In this document: positions 17,801 through 24,169 of the stretch, piece after piece
Layout: each line of letters begins with the position of its first letter
Numbering within the stretch: the first letter of the stretch is position 1
Assembly: GCA_036399175.1 (NCBI GenBank)
Contig: DASWNP010000050.1
Coordinates: 31,744 to 95,743, forward strand
From: DASWNP01 sp036399175
GTDB lineage: Bacteria > Acidobacteriota > Blastocatellia > Pyrinomonadales > Pyrinomonadaceae
Direction: 5' to 3'
Length of the DNA stretch: 64,000 bases
Program-made: the position numbers and the translations under genes
Notes under the pieces: model-generated
Told to the model about the DNA's origin: nothing
What the model saw: only the letters and a program-made list of their open reading frames with translations
Database searches by the model: none

Positions 17801-18291
17801 TCTTCCGTATCGTTGGACATCTCTTTCAAACGCTCGACGCCGAGCAGTTTGCGCGCCGCGTCCATCTCTCCGCGCACTTCGCGGTCGGGCGTCACGTACG
17901 CCACCTCGTCTTCGGCGACGAGACCTTCAAGACGCGCGAGCGGCAGCTCGACGTGCAGGGCGTTGATGCTGTTGAAACGATGCAGAACTCTGCCGCCGTG
18001 ACGGCGAACGAGCTGCTCTTCGGCGAGGCCGGGCGCGTCAGCCGTCTGCACAATCATTTTGCGCGGGCGTGCCCTCTCTCCGTCTCGCTCAAGCAGTTCG
18101 AGAAGATCTACGGGAAGCTTTCTCGATTTATCGTCGGACGTGGAATCCGCGCTCGCGCTCTTCGCGTTGAACCCGCTCGCCGCGACGCGCGGCTCGAAGC
18201 CTCGCGCGAGGGGAAGCTGTGTCAGCAGAGTCAGGGTTGCCAGAAGAACGGCGGTCAGAATTCTCTTAAACGAGATCGGCTTCATATTCAA
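14851..18291 (-). CDS. Secreted S8 subtilisin-like protease with Calx-beta and DUF4214 modules
   Basis: 1146 aa, signal peptide (ILTAVLLATLTLLTQLPLARG). An I9-like propeptide (about 55-130) precedes the peptidase. The catalytic triad is visible: Asp in VIDTGVD (about 190), His in GHGTMVAG (about 238) and Ser in GTSFAAPMVAG (about 490). A nine-unit hexapeptide repeat (606-660) follows. Then come a Pro/Thr linker, a Calx-beta domain (about 787-893) and a DUF4214-type helical region (about 900-1146, with YLVYRMHKASYGEMPRLEQF). The last two modules recur in the 55839-59285 protein. GAAGGA precedes the ATG. Expected outside the cytoplasm as a surface or secreted protease. Confidence 0.93.
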   Translation of the reverse strand: MNMKPISFKRILTAVLLATLTLLTQLPLARGFEPRVAASGFNAKSASADSTSDDKSRKLPVDLLELLERDGERARPRKMIVQTADAPGLAEEQLVRRHGGRVLHRFNSINALHVELPLARLEGLVAEDEVAYVTPDREVRGEMDAARKLLGVERLKEMSNDTEDGFHGDDSIGQRYRAVDGTGIGIAVIDTGVDFPNSNDNDFHSAEKSQSRIVAFKDFVGDALGTIQTTSYDDYGHGTMVAGIIAGDGWGSLQTGTDSKEWYPGNYGDFTGIAPNANIISLRALNSNGVGTISNVIKAIDYCIANRELYNIRVINLSVGAPVLQSYKTDPLCQAAERAIAAGIVVVASAGNRGHNDTVIGQDANGKFIYQTVYGSIDSPGNDPFVITVGATKNPAQSMLTWPDKLTPPVIDDTPAPLRRTDLEVASYSSRGPTLIDGIIKPDLVAPGTKINSTASGSTSTLLDKTIPNTVMPQTSRFAKNKMYCQLTGTSFAAPMVAGIAALMLQANPSLKPNQVKGILRMTAQQLPSLSGKSQIESLLAQGAGLVNAFAAVRLTQNTRLDANEALAGQNLLRDDTKLKAISEDLKFELFDRDGKFLEYAVLNSGIILTDGMILTDGIILTDGMILTDGMILTDGMILTDGMILTDGSVWPDGIILTDSYVQSNCLQTVDGKKRAVQGALQSGVQSPAPSFYSDGLVAGTGSMAGGTVFSAEGRAVWGSHMMNPASLPGLVASETIDILESNDDVPIRGITFADSTSEYYPGTLPKSNTTPTPTPTPTPTSNLLQFGAASYSVSEGAGSLQVEISRTGDTSSAATVEYATLAGSASDRSDFTRASGKLRFNAGQTSRTLRILVSDDALVEGDETLSLALRNASGVSLGASSQATLTILDNDAAPAANPIDDPQFFVRAHYADFFSRLPDDDGLAFWTSEIAACGKDAGCIAYRRANTSAAFFLSIEFRETGYLVYRMHKASYGEMPRLEQFMPDTQSIGQGVAVGVAGWQQQLDENKRAFLEAWVARQSFRDLYDSKTDAQYLDALYTNAGLKPAEAERAALLAALATRTETRMSVLQKIAENEEFTLREKNPAFVLMQYFGYLRRNPDDAPDRNLDGFNFWLSKLNQFGGDFHRAEMVKAFIVSGEYRARFGRP
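16312..16473 (-). repeat. 18-bp minisatellite encoding nine (M/I)ILTDG hexapeptides
   Basis: Nine consecutive 18-bp units inside the subtilase gene. Seven encode M/I-ILTDG exactly, one reads SVWPDG and the last IILTDS. Units differ mostly at third codon positions, so the peptide is kept while DNA drifts. Residues about 606-660 of the protease, between catalytic domain and linker. Confidence 0.95.
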
Positions 18292-18704
18292 TCCTTCTAA
18301 AGTTGTTCGGGGTAACGCCTGTTTTAGGTCTGTCGCGCGCGTGGTGAGATATTCAAACTTAAGAGAACGATGATTTCGGAATCGCCTGCTTTAACGCAGG
18401 GGCGCGCATACTCAAGCGAACGGTGTGCCGCCCGTCGTTCAGGAGCTAAACGTTGATTCTGTTCGGGGTTTTCGGCGCGAAGGGAGGCCGGGCGACGGCT
18501 TAGCTGCGGTCAGCCTGAGAGTCCTGACTCCAGCTTTGAATCAATCTGACCGCCGACGGAAAATTGACCGCCGACGGAAAAAGAGGATGTCGCTCGAAGA
18601 ACGCGTTCTTCAAGTGACATCCTCGGTGCGAGGTTCGCGGTTTCTGCTTCTTCCAAGTAGAGACGGCGCTCACGCGGAGCGCCGTCTCGAATCGTCGTCT
18701 ATCT
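18292..18704. other. 413-nt spacer with an 18-bp direct repeat and two strong stem-loops
   Basis: No supported gene. It contains a tandem direct repeat (units at 18547 and 18565, 17 of 18 bases identical). Next is a stem GAGGATGTC/GACATCCTC (18583-18624) enclosing the 16-bp palindrome at 18596-18611. A perfect 12-bp stem lies at 18660-18671/18677-18688 with a 5-nt loop, 17 nt after the DJ-1 gene stop. The end near 18292-18320 is the leader of the protease gene. Confidence 0.75.
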
Positions 18705-19805
18705 TCAGGCGCTGACGGCCGCCCCGGTGGTCGGGCTGGCGGGCTTGGCGTCGCTTGCGCCCAATCGCGCGTGATAGAGGTCTGCGACGCGCTGCTCGTC
18801 TTTCGCCAACTCGATTTCGATTTCGTCGAAGATGGCAGTCGTCAGAGGGTCAGTCAGTTGGAGGCTGAGGTTGAAGGCATCGACCACCCCGGTCTGCAAA
18901 TCGCCGAGCGCGCGACGCAGCACAGCTAAGTCGTCGTTCGATTGCAGCCAGCTCTTGAGAGTCGCCCACGCGCCGCTTCCCGCCGCTTGCAGCGTCTCCT
19001 CGCCGCCGAGCGCGGCCAGTCGCGCTTCGAGCAACCCGAGGTGTCGCTGCTTGCTCGCGTGTATCTCTCCGAAGAGCGATTTAAGCTCGGGGTCGGTGGC
19101 CTTCTCCGCGTAGCGCTCGAAGGCTTCCAGCGCATAACGCTCGCCGCGAATCGCCGTGTTCAGAGCATCGACTATCTCCGCCTTCGTCGAGCCGCCCCAC
19201 TCTTCGGCCAGATGCCACCACTCGACGCTCTTGTCCGTCACGTCAGGCAGGTACATGCCCTTGATGTTTGAGAAGCCGAGATGTTGAAGGATGGCCGTTG
19301 TGAAGATGGGCAAATCGCCCGGACGGCGCGACGTGACGAGATTACCGTCTTTGACTATCGGCTCGTTCTCGTAGCTCGCGCCCGCGTTCTCCATGTCCTT
19401 GCGAATGGCGCGAAAGCCCGTCGCGCGCTTGCCGCGCAGCACGTCGGCCTCGATTAAGACCTGCGGCCCATGACAGACGGCTGCGACGAGTTTGCCCTGC
19501 TCCGAGGCGCGCTCGACGAAACGCACGGTCTTCATGTTCGTACGCATGCGGTCGGGAGCCATGCCGCCGGGGATGACGACGGCGTCGAAATCTTCAGGGC
19601 GCGCGTCGGTCGTCGTCGCATCGGCCTTGATGGAGAGCTTGCCCTGCTTGCCCGTATAAGTCTCGTTAACGCGCGAGCCGAGGACTGTTACCTCCGCGCC
19701 CACCTTCGAGAGCGCGTTGTACGGAAGCTGAAACTCCGAATCCTCGACGTGGTTCTCGATGAGAATGGCGACCCGCTTCGTCTGGTTCTGACTCTTCTCT
19801 GTCAT
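18705..19805 (-). CDS. DJ-1/PfpI-domain protein fused to a DUF2383 ferritin-like bundle
   Basis: 366 aa. Residues about 10-185 are a DJ-1/PfpI domain with the nucleophile elbow AAVCHGPQ and the VVIPGG loop, of the type annotated as protease I, glyoxalase or general stress protein. Residues about 205-350 form a four-helix bundle of the DUF2383 (PA2169) kind (EIVDALNTAIRGERYALEAFERYAEKATD), which is related to ferritin-like folds. Both domains are common separately in stress operons; the fusion is less usual. GAGGAG lies 11 nt before the ATG. Likely cytosolic with a protective role, by inference. Confidence 0.85.
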   Translation of the reverse strand: MTEKSQNQTKRVAILIENHVEDSEFQLPYNALSKVGAEVTVLGSRVNETYTGKQGKLSIKADATTTDARPEDFDAVVIPGGMAPDRMRTNMKTVRFVERASEQGKLVAAVCHGPQVLIEADVLRGKRATGFRAIRKDMENAGASYENEPIVKDGNLVTSRRPGDLPIFTTAILQHLGFSNIKGMYLPDVTDKSVEWWHLAEEWGGSTKAEIVDALNTAIRGERYALEAFERYAEKATDPELKSLFGEIHASKQRHLGLLEARLAALGGEETLQAAGSGAWATLKSWLQSNDDLAVLRRALGDLQTGVVDAFNLSLQLTDPLTTAIFDEIEIELAKDEQRVADLYHARLGASDAKPASPTTGAAVSA

Positions 19806-20012
19806 AACGATTTCACTCCTCGAAATATTTCAACCCTACAGGGACGACTCAAACTTGTCGTCGCCCATGCTTTCCTCCGATGTCTCATTCGAGGATAAAC
19901 GGGCAACTCGTATGCCAGCGCAGACGCCCGCCACAGCAGCGAAAAAACGCCTCCGAGAGCCCGAAACGCCCGAAAACCCGTACAGGCATCGCCGCGCTTC
20001 TGTTCGCTTACG

Positions 20013-20201
20013 TTACTGATGTTCGAGAGGTGGATTGGCCGAGATAGCCTCGTCGCCGGAGGCTCTGGCTTCATCGTAGGCACGAATGGATTCGAGTTCT
20101 TTGAGGGCTTCGAGCAGTTTTTGGTAATACTCAAGGTCGAGCAGGACTGCAATGCGCGCCCCCGTCTCGTCTATGAGGTAGCGTTCTTTAGCATCAATCA
20201 T
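20013..20201 (-). CDS. Orphan antitoxin-like protein
   Basis: 62 aa. The sequence ERYLIDETGARIAVLLDLEYYQKLLEALKELESIRAYDEARASGDEAI follows the pattern of short RelB/Phd-type antitoxin-like proteins usually encoded just before a RelE/ParE toxin; key parts are the VLLDLEYY strand-helix and the acidic ELESIRAYD tail. GAGGT precedes the ATG. The normal C-terminal toxin-binding tail appears shortened (ends NPPLEHQ) and the following 207 nt hold no toxin-like frame, so it is either an orphan or the remnant of a pair. Confidence 0.65.
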   Translation of the reverse strand: MIDAKERYLIDETGARIAVLLDLEYYQKLLEALKELESIRAYDEARASGDEAISANPPLEHQ

Positions 20202-20306
20202 CCGATTTACCTCAAGAATGATTTATCGCGCCAAAGTCAGGTGACGAGGGACATTCTCATTCCTCGAAGGATGCCGCAGCACTTCGAGAAGCGATTAGCT
20301 TGTTGC

Positions 20307-20930
20307 TTAACTTGCCGGTCTGAGAAGGCCGCGAAAGATGCCTTGAACGGCGACCTGCGAGGCGTGCAGGCGGATGGGGGCGAGTTGGGAGTTGGCGGGT
20401 CGAAGCTCGACTTCGTGGCCGAAGCGGAAGAGGCGTTTCAGAGTGGCGCGCGCGCCTTCGATGAGGGCGACGACGATTTCGCCGTTGCGCGCTTCGACGC
20501 GGTTTTCGATAAGAGCGATGTCGCCGTCGCAGATGTGTTCGTCAATCATCGAGTCGCCCGTGACGCGCAGCGCGTAGATGTTGGTCGGGCGCACGCTCCC
20601 GAGCAGGAAGCGCGGCACGGCGATGCTCTCGGCATCGACGACCGTATCGAGCGGCGCGCCCGCCGCGATGCGACCGAGAAGCGGCACCTCGCACGTCGCA
20701 TCGCCGGCCGTCTCTTCGACCTGCACGCTCAGGCCGAAGCTGCCGTCGGTGCGCTGGCGCGAGAGCAGCCCTCGACGTTCGAGGGCTTCGATGTGCTTGG
20801 CGATGGTGGCCTTCGAGGAGACGCCGAAGTGGCGCGCAATCTGCGCGTAGGAGGGCTCGTAGCCGTGACGCGCGATGAAGCGGGTGATGTATTCGAGAAT
20901 CTCTTTCTGGCGCTGCGTTCGTGGCTGCAT
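20307..20930 (-). CDS. lexA: LexA repressor
   Basis: 207 aa, the usual LexA length. An N-terminal winged helix (PSYAQIARHFGVSSKATIAKHIEALERRGLL) is followed by the S24 autoprotease domain. The Ala-Gly cleavage site lies in RIAAGAP near residue 89, the nucleophilic Ser in GDSM near 127 and the Lys in ATLKR near 164. It represses DNA-damage genes and self-cleaves when RecA filaments form. A good promoter is visible upstream (20999-21028). The operator recognised by this LexA could not be identified by eye: no CTGT-N8-ACAG or CGAAC-type dyad is evident. Confidence 0.95.
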   Translation of the reverse strand: MQPRTQRQKEILEYITRFIARHGYEPSYAQIARHFGVSSKATIAKHIEALERRGLLSRQRTDGSFGLSVQVEETAGDATCEVPLLGRIAAGAPLDTVVDAESIAVPRFLLGSVRPTNIYALRVTGDSMIDEHICDGDIALIENRVEARNGEIVVALIEGARATLKRLFRFGHEVELRPANSQLAPIRLHASQVAVQGIFRGLLRPAS

Positions 20931-20998
20931 ATGGTCTGGTGCCCTCTCTTCACGAAAGCCGTCTCAAGGCGCGAGCGTTCGCCTAAGGTACGCTTCGG

Positions 20999-21028
20999 AT
21001 TCTAAGGTCGGGCTCGCGGGTGCGTCAA
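20999..21028 (-). promoter_or_regulatory. lexA promoter candidate
   Basis: Minus strand TTGACG (21023-21028), 18-bp spacer, TAGAAT (20999-21004). The predicted mRNA leader is about 60 nt. The same box pair and spacing occurs ahead of pilT. Confidence 0.65.
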
Positions 21029-21118
21029 GGATTATTCCTCAGAGCAAAAGGCTGGAAGAGGAAAGAGATGCTGCGAGGCGCGTCTCATTCCTCTTCTTTT
21101 CCTTTCCTCTTTGAGTTC

Positions 21119-21883
21119 TCACCTGCGAGAGTAGCGCGCGAGCGTGTAGGGGAAAATCTGTACGCCGGAGAAGGCGTCTTCGGGTTTGGTCTGGTCGTCG
21201 CCGCCGCCGAAGAGAAGGTCTCTGGCTTTTTTGCCGTAGATGTCTTCGTTGAGATTGTTGTCGGGGTTGATGACAGCGCCTTTGATTTCGAGTCCGGCGA
21301 AGAGACCTTTACTGCGCGAGTAGGAGAGGATGCCTGCGTCGAGCGTGAGGTTGGTGGTGGCGGAGGCGGCGCGTCCGACGGGGCCTGCCGCAGCACTCGC
21401 TTCGCCGCCGATTTCGAGCTTGTCTTCAAGCAGACCATTCAGCGCGCTCTCATTCATAAAGAGCAGCACGAAGTCGGTCTTCGAGGCGCCTATCTGCGCG
21501 CCGATGCTCGCGCCGCCCATCTTGAAAAAAGCGGGCACGCTCCAACCGCCGCGCACGCGTCGGCTGATGACGCCCGCGCCGCCGCGCCCGCCGACGACGA
21601 AGCCCGCCTTCAGGACGCCGGGAAAGACTGCGACTGCCTCGGCGCGGTCAAGCAGCTCTTTCGGAATCGACTTATCGGGCGCGCCCATCACCTGCTCGAA
21701 GACGCGCGCGGCGCTCGAAGCCTTCTTCGCCGCCTCGTTCAGCTTCTTCGCATCTTTCGCCGGGACGGGCTCGGTCGCCCTCCGTCTCCTTCCGGTCTGA
21801 GATTGTGCGGACGAAACCAGAAGACCGAACGCTAAGACAAACGCGAGCGCGCCGCCGACGCTTCGCTCAAACGAACGCTTCAT
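21119..21883 (-). CDS. Secreted SYLF (Ysc84-like) lipid-binding domain protein, copy 1
   Basis: 254 aa from the ATG at 21883, which has AAGGAGA at good spacing and opens a signal peptide (GALAFVLAFGLLVSSAQSQ). The body is a SYLF/DUF500 domain: IPKELLDRAEAVAVFPGVLKAGF, the Gly-rich VGGRGGAGVISRR loop and KTDFVLLFMNESAL. SYLF domains bind phosphoinositides in eukaryotes; the bacterial role, probably periplasmic or envelope-associated, is unsettled. A close paralogue follows at 22003-22791 in the same orientation. Confidence 0.88.
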   Translation of the reverse strand: MKRSFERSVGGALAFVLAFGLLVSSAQSQTGRRRRATEPVPAKDAKKLNEAAKKASSAARVFEQVMGAPDKSIPKELLDRAEAVAVFPGVLKAGFVVGGRGGAGVISRRVRGGWSVPAFFKMGGASIGAQIGASKTDFVLLFMNESALNGLLEDKLEIGGEASAAAGPVGRAASATTNLTLDAGILSYSRSKGLFAGLEIKGAVINPDNNLNEDIYGKKARDLLFGGGDDQTKPEDAFSGVQIFPYTLARYSRR

Positions 21884-22002
21884 CAATTCTCTCCTTATCA
21901 ATCTTCTCCTGCAAACGGCGCGCGAGTTCCGCCGAAGCACCCGCGCCCGACAGATTCGCGCGCACGTTCGTCAACGAGCATTTGTTTTCGAGCCTTCTCG
22001 TT

Positions 22003-22791
22003 TCACCTGCTCGCCGCCGTCTTCCTGACGACGGAAAAGCGGCTGAGCGCGAGCGGGAAAGCTCGCACGCTCGAAGGGATACTGCTCGGACGGATGGTTT
22101 GGGAGAGCACGTCGCTGGCCTTCTTGCCGTAGAAAGCTTCGTTGAGGTCGTTGTCGGGAGTAATCGCCACGCCTTTGAGCGAAGCGCCGATGAAAGCACC
22201 TTTGCTGCGCGAATAGGTGAGGATGCCCGCGTCGAGCGTGACGTTGGTGGAAGCGCCCGCCGTGCGCCCGACAGGCCCGGCGGCGATGCCGGCCTCGCCG
22301 CCTATCTCGAACTTATCTTCGAGCAGACCCTTCAAGCCCTCTTCGTTCATAATCAGGAGCACGAGGTCGGTCTTTGTTCCGCCGATTTGCGGCCCGAAGC
22401 TTCCGCCACTGACGTTGAAGAAGGCCGGCGCGCTCCACTCGCCCGTCGCCGGGATGCGACGACTCACCACGCCCTGCCCCTTTCGACCGCCGACGATAAA
22501 CGCCGCTTTCAGGACGCCCGGGAAAACGGCGACTGCTTCGGCGTCGCCCAGAAGCTCCTTCGGAATCGCCTTGTCCGGCACGCGCATCACTTCCGTCAGC
22601 GCACGCGCCGCCGCGCTCGAATGTCGCGCGGCATCGTTCGTTCTCTTCCCCGGCACGCTCGCCGAAGGATTCCCGCGAGTTGAGCCGCGACGCTGCGCCG
22701 TCGCGCTTCCAAGAGTTGCCAAAGTCGTCCCGAGCATCAAGACCAGCGTGAGCGTTGTAAGAACAGCCACGCGCTTTCGTGAACCTCTCAT
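22003..22791 (-). CDS. Secreted SYLF (Ysc84-like) domain protein, copy 2
   Basis: 262 aa from the ATG at 22791, preceded by AGGAGGGAAGAG. Signal peptide VAVLTTLTLVLMLGTTLATLG. The domain follows copy 1 almost block for block (IPKELLGDAEAVAVFPGVLKAAF, VGGRKGQGVVSRR, KTDLVLLIMNEEGL, LTLDAGILTYSRSKG-like block), so the two are tandem paralogues. Divergence is moderate and is concentrated in the N- and C-terminal tails. They lie 119 nt apart and are probably co-transcribed. Confidence 0.88.
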   Translation of the reverse strand: MRGSRKRVAVLTTLTLVLMLGTTLATLGSATAQRRGSTRGNPSASVPGKRTNDAARHSSAAARALTEVMRVPDKAIPKELLGDAEAVAVFPGVLKAAFIVGGRKGQGVVSRRIPATGEWSAPAFFNVSGGSFGPQIGGTKTDLVLLIMNEEGLKGLLEDKFEIGGEAGIAAGPVGRTAGASTNVTLDAGILTYSRSKGAFIGASLKGVAITPDNDLNEAFYGKKASDVLSQTIRPSSIPSSVRAFPLALSRFSVVRKTAASR

Positions 22792-23035
22792 CTCTTCCCT
22801 CCTGAAGACAAAGTGGGTCGGACTTCGGACAGAAGAAGCTTTAGCGCCCTCTGTCTTCCGACGGATTTTCATTCGGGGGAGAAACGATTATGACATGCTT
22901 CGCTTCACGATAATACGTCGCACGCCGCGCGAGGGCTGAAGCGTCTGCTGCGCCTGCGACGCGCCCGAGGGTAGAGCGGAGTCCGGCCAGCATCACTCTC
23001 AAACGTCTCATCGACTCCTCGCCTCGCACCGGTCG

Positions 23036-23602
23036 TCAAAGCTTCGGCGCGTAATCCTTGATGATGCGCTCGCGTATCTGCTCGGGCGAGAGCTTCTCCT
23101 CTTTTTGCAGACGATAGGCGAGCAGCGCCTCATCGACGCAGACCGCGCAGTGAGCCGCGTGGTCATCGACGAAGCAGCTATGCAGACTCTTATGGCCGAA
23201 GCCCCGGTCGCAATAGCAGTAGCACGGAAGCTGCGCGAGCGTCTGCGGTATCTCGGAAGCAACCTGGTAAGCGAGCCTCTGTTTACCTGCGAACCCTCCC
23301 GCCGAAAGCGTCGGCGGCAGCTTCTTCAAACTCGCCGCGTTGGTCTCAAACGCGGGCACGTCGTTGACCGAGGCTGCCTCCACCGCGCCGTGTGCATGAC
23401 CCGCGTGGGCGTCGGCCTCAGACTTTCCGTTTGAAGCGACGGCTGAAGACTGCTGCTGCTGTTGGCTCGTCGCTGCGCTCGCCTTTTGCTGCGATGCGTT
23501 CGAGCGCGAAGCAGACCTGCGCTCGCTCTCCGACCCTGCGCACGCGGCAGTAAACAGGGCGGCCAGCATGAGCAGGCCGAGGCGAAATGTATTGCTCTTC
23601 AT
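23036..23602 (-). CDS. PCYC-motif lipoprotein of the copper cluster
   Basis: 188 aa from the ATG at 23602, which opens a lipoprotein signal (LGLLMLAALFTAAC, lipobox Cys at about 21). A Ser/Gln-rich linker is followed by LAQLPCYCYCDRGFGHKSLHSCFVDDHAAHCAVCVDEAL, here noted for its six Cys and several His residues in about 35 positions. This matches the PCYCGC-type family of unknown function. Such a ligand density suggests metal (copper) or disulfide chemistry at the outer face of a membrane. It is last in the merR-copA-cupredoxin set, 87 nt after the cupredoxin gene. Confidence 0.82.
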   Translation of the reverse strand: MKSNTFRLGLLMLAALFTAACAGSESERRSASRSNASQQKASAATSQQQQQSSAVASNGKSEADAHAGHAHGAVEAASVNDVPAFETNAASLKKLPPTLSAGGFAGKQRLAYQVASEIPQTLAQLPCYCYCDRGFGHKSLHSCFVDDHAAHCAVCVDEALLAYRLQKEEKLSPEQIRERIIKDYAPKL

Positions 23603-23689
23603 AACTTCGGTTCTCCCAAATAAATTCGCTTCCCCTATTAGCTCGATAAGCGAGGACGCGCTCGCTCGTCCCGCATCCATGCGGCCTTC

Positions 23690-24070
23690 TTACGCTTCGA
23701 CGACGAGCTTACCGCGCACCATGCTCATCCCGCAGGTGAAGGTGAACTCGCCCTCCTTTTCGGGCGTGAAGCGCACGGGAGTCGTCTCGAATGCCGGAAG
23801 CTTCCGGCTGATACCGAAGTCGCCGAAGACGACCTGCTCGGTACAGGAGTTGGTCTCGTCGCGGTAGAAATCCAGCTCGACCGGGATACCCTTCCTGACG
23901 ACAATCACGTCCGGCGAGTAGCCGCCCTTGACCGTCACCTTCACGCGCTGCAAGCCCGGCTCGACCTCTTCGGCCTGCGCCCGCTCGCCCTCGCCCATGA
24001 AGAAATACCATATCACGAAGCCCGTCAGCAGCAGCCCAAACACAAGCACGAAAATTTCTGTCGTATCCAT
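23690..24070 (-). CDS. Membrane-anchored cupredoxin-like protein without histidine
   Basis: 126 aa. One N-terminal helix (IFVLVFGLLLTGFVIWYFFM) anchors a cupredoxin-1 type domain (about 42-125). The ligand region reads NSCTEQVVF and FTFTCGMSMVRG. The protein contains no His at all, so the usual two His ligands are missing; two Cys and Met remain, which would fit Cu(I) binding rather than blue-copper electron transfer. It sits between copA and the PCYC lipoprotein in the copper cluster and could hand copper to or from CopA at the periplasmic face. Confidence 0.85.
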   Translation of the reverse strand: MDTTEIFVLVFGLLLTGFVIWYFFMGEGERAQAEEVEPGLQRVKVTVKGGYSPDVIVVRKGIPVELDFYRDETNSCTEQVVFGDFGISRKLPAFETTPVRFTPEKEGEFTFTCGMSMVRGKLVVEA

Positions 24071-24082
24071 AATTCACCTCTT

Positions 24083-24164
24083 AAGCGGTCAGCCGTCAGC
24101 ATTCAGCTTTCAGCCAATCCGGTCTTTGTCCGGCTGAAAGCTGAGCGCTGATTGCTGACCGCTT
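24083..24164. repeat. Heptamer hairpin element A (unit AGCNNTC)
   Basis: Left arm 24083-24115 holds four consecutive 7-nt units beginning AGC and ending TC; right arm 24132-24164 is the reverse complement with four units of the same form. 29 of 33 positions pair, the mismatches being inside units. Loop 16 nt. Lies between the cupredoxin gene start and the copA stop. Confidence 0.9.
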
Positions 24165-24169
24165 CATCT

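Noticed and set aside
18425..18715. 96-codon plus-strand frame with GTG start
   Set aside because: Runs through the direct repeat and both stem-loops, has no ribosome site and overlaps the end of the DJ-1 gene.
19802..20012. Toxin partner for the antitoxin-like gene
   Set aside because: Frames here do not resemble RelE/ParE or other toxins; only a spurious overlapping frame is present.
20931..21030. LexA operator in the lexA promoter
   Set aside because: Neither an E. coli-type CTGT-N8-ACAG nor a Gram-positive-type CGAAC dyad is convincing; the real motif for this group is unknown to me.
22841..23029. 62-codon minus-strand frame
   Set aside because: Overlaps the leader of the second SYLF gene, lacks a clear ribosome site and has no recognisable protein features.
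24083..24164. CRISPR-like array
   Set aside because: The 7-nt units are contiguous without spacers and are arranged as an inverted repeat; no cas genes are nearby.
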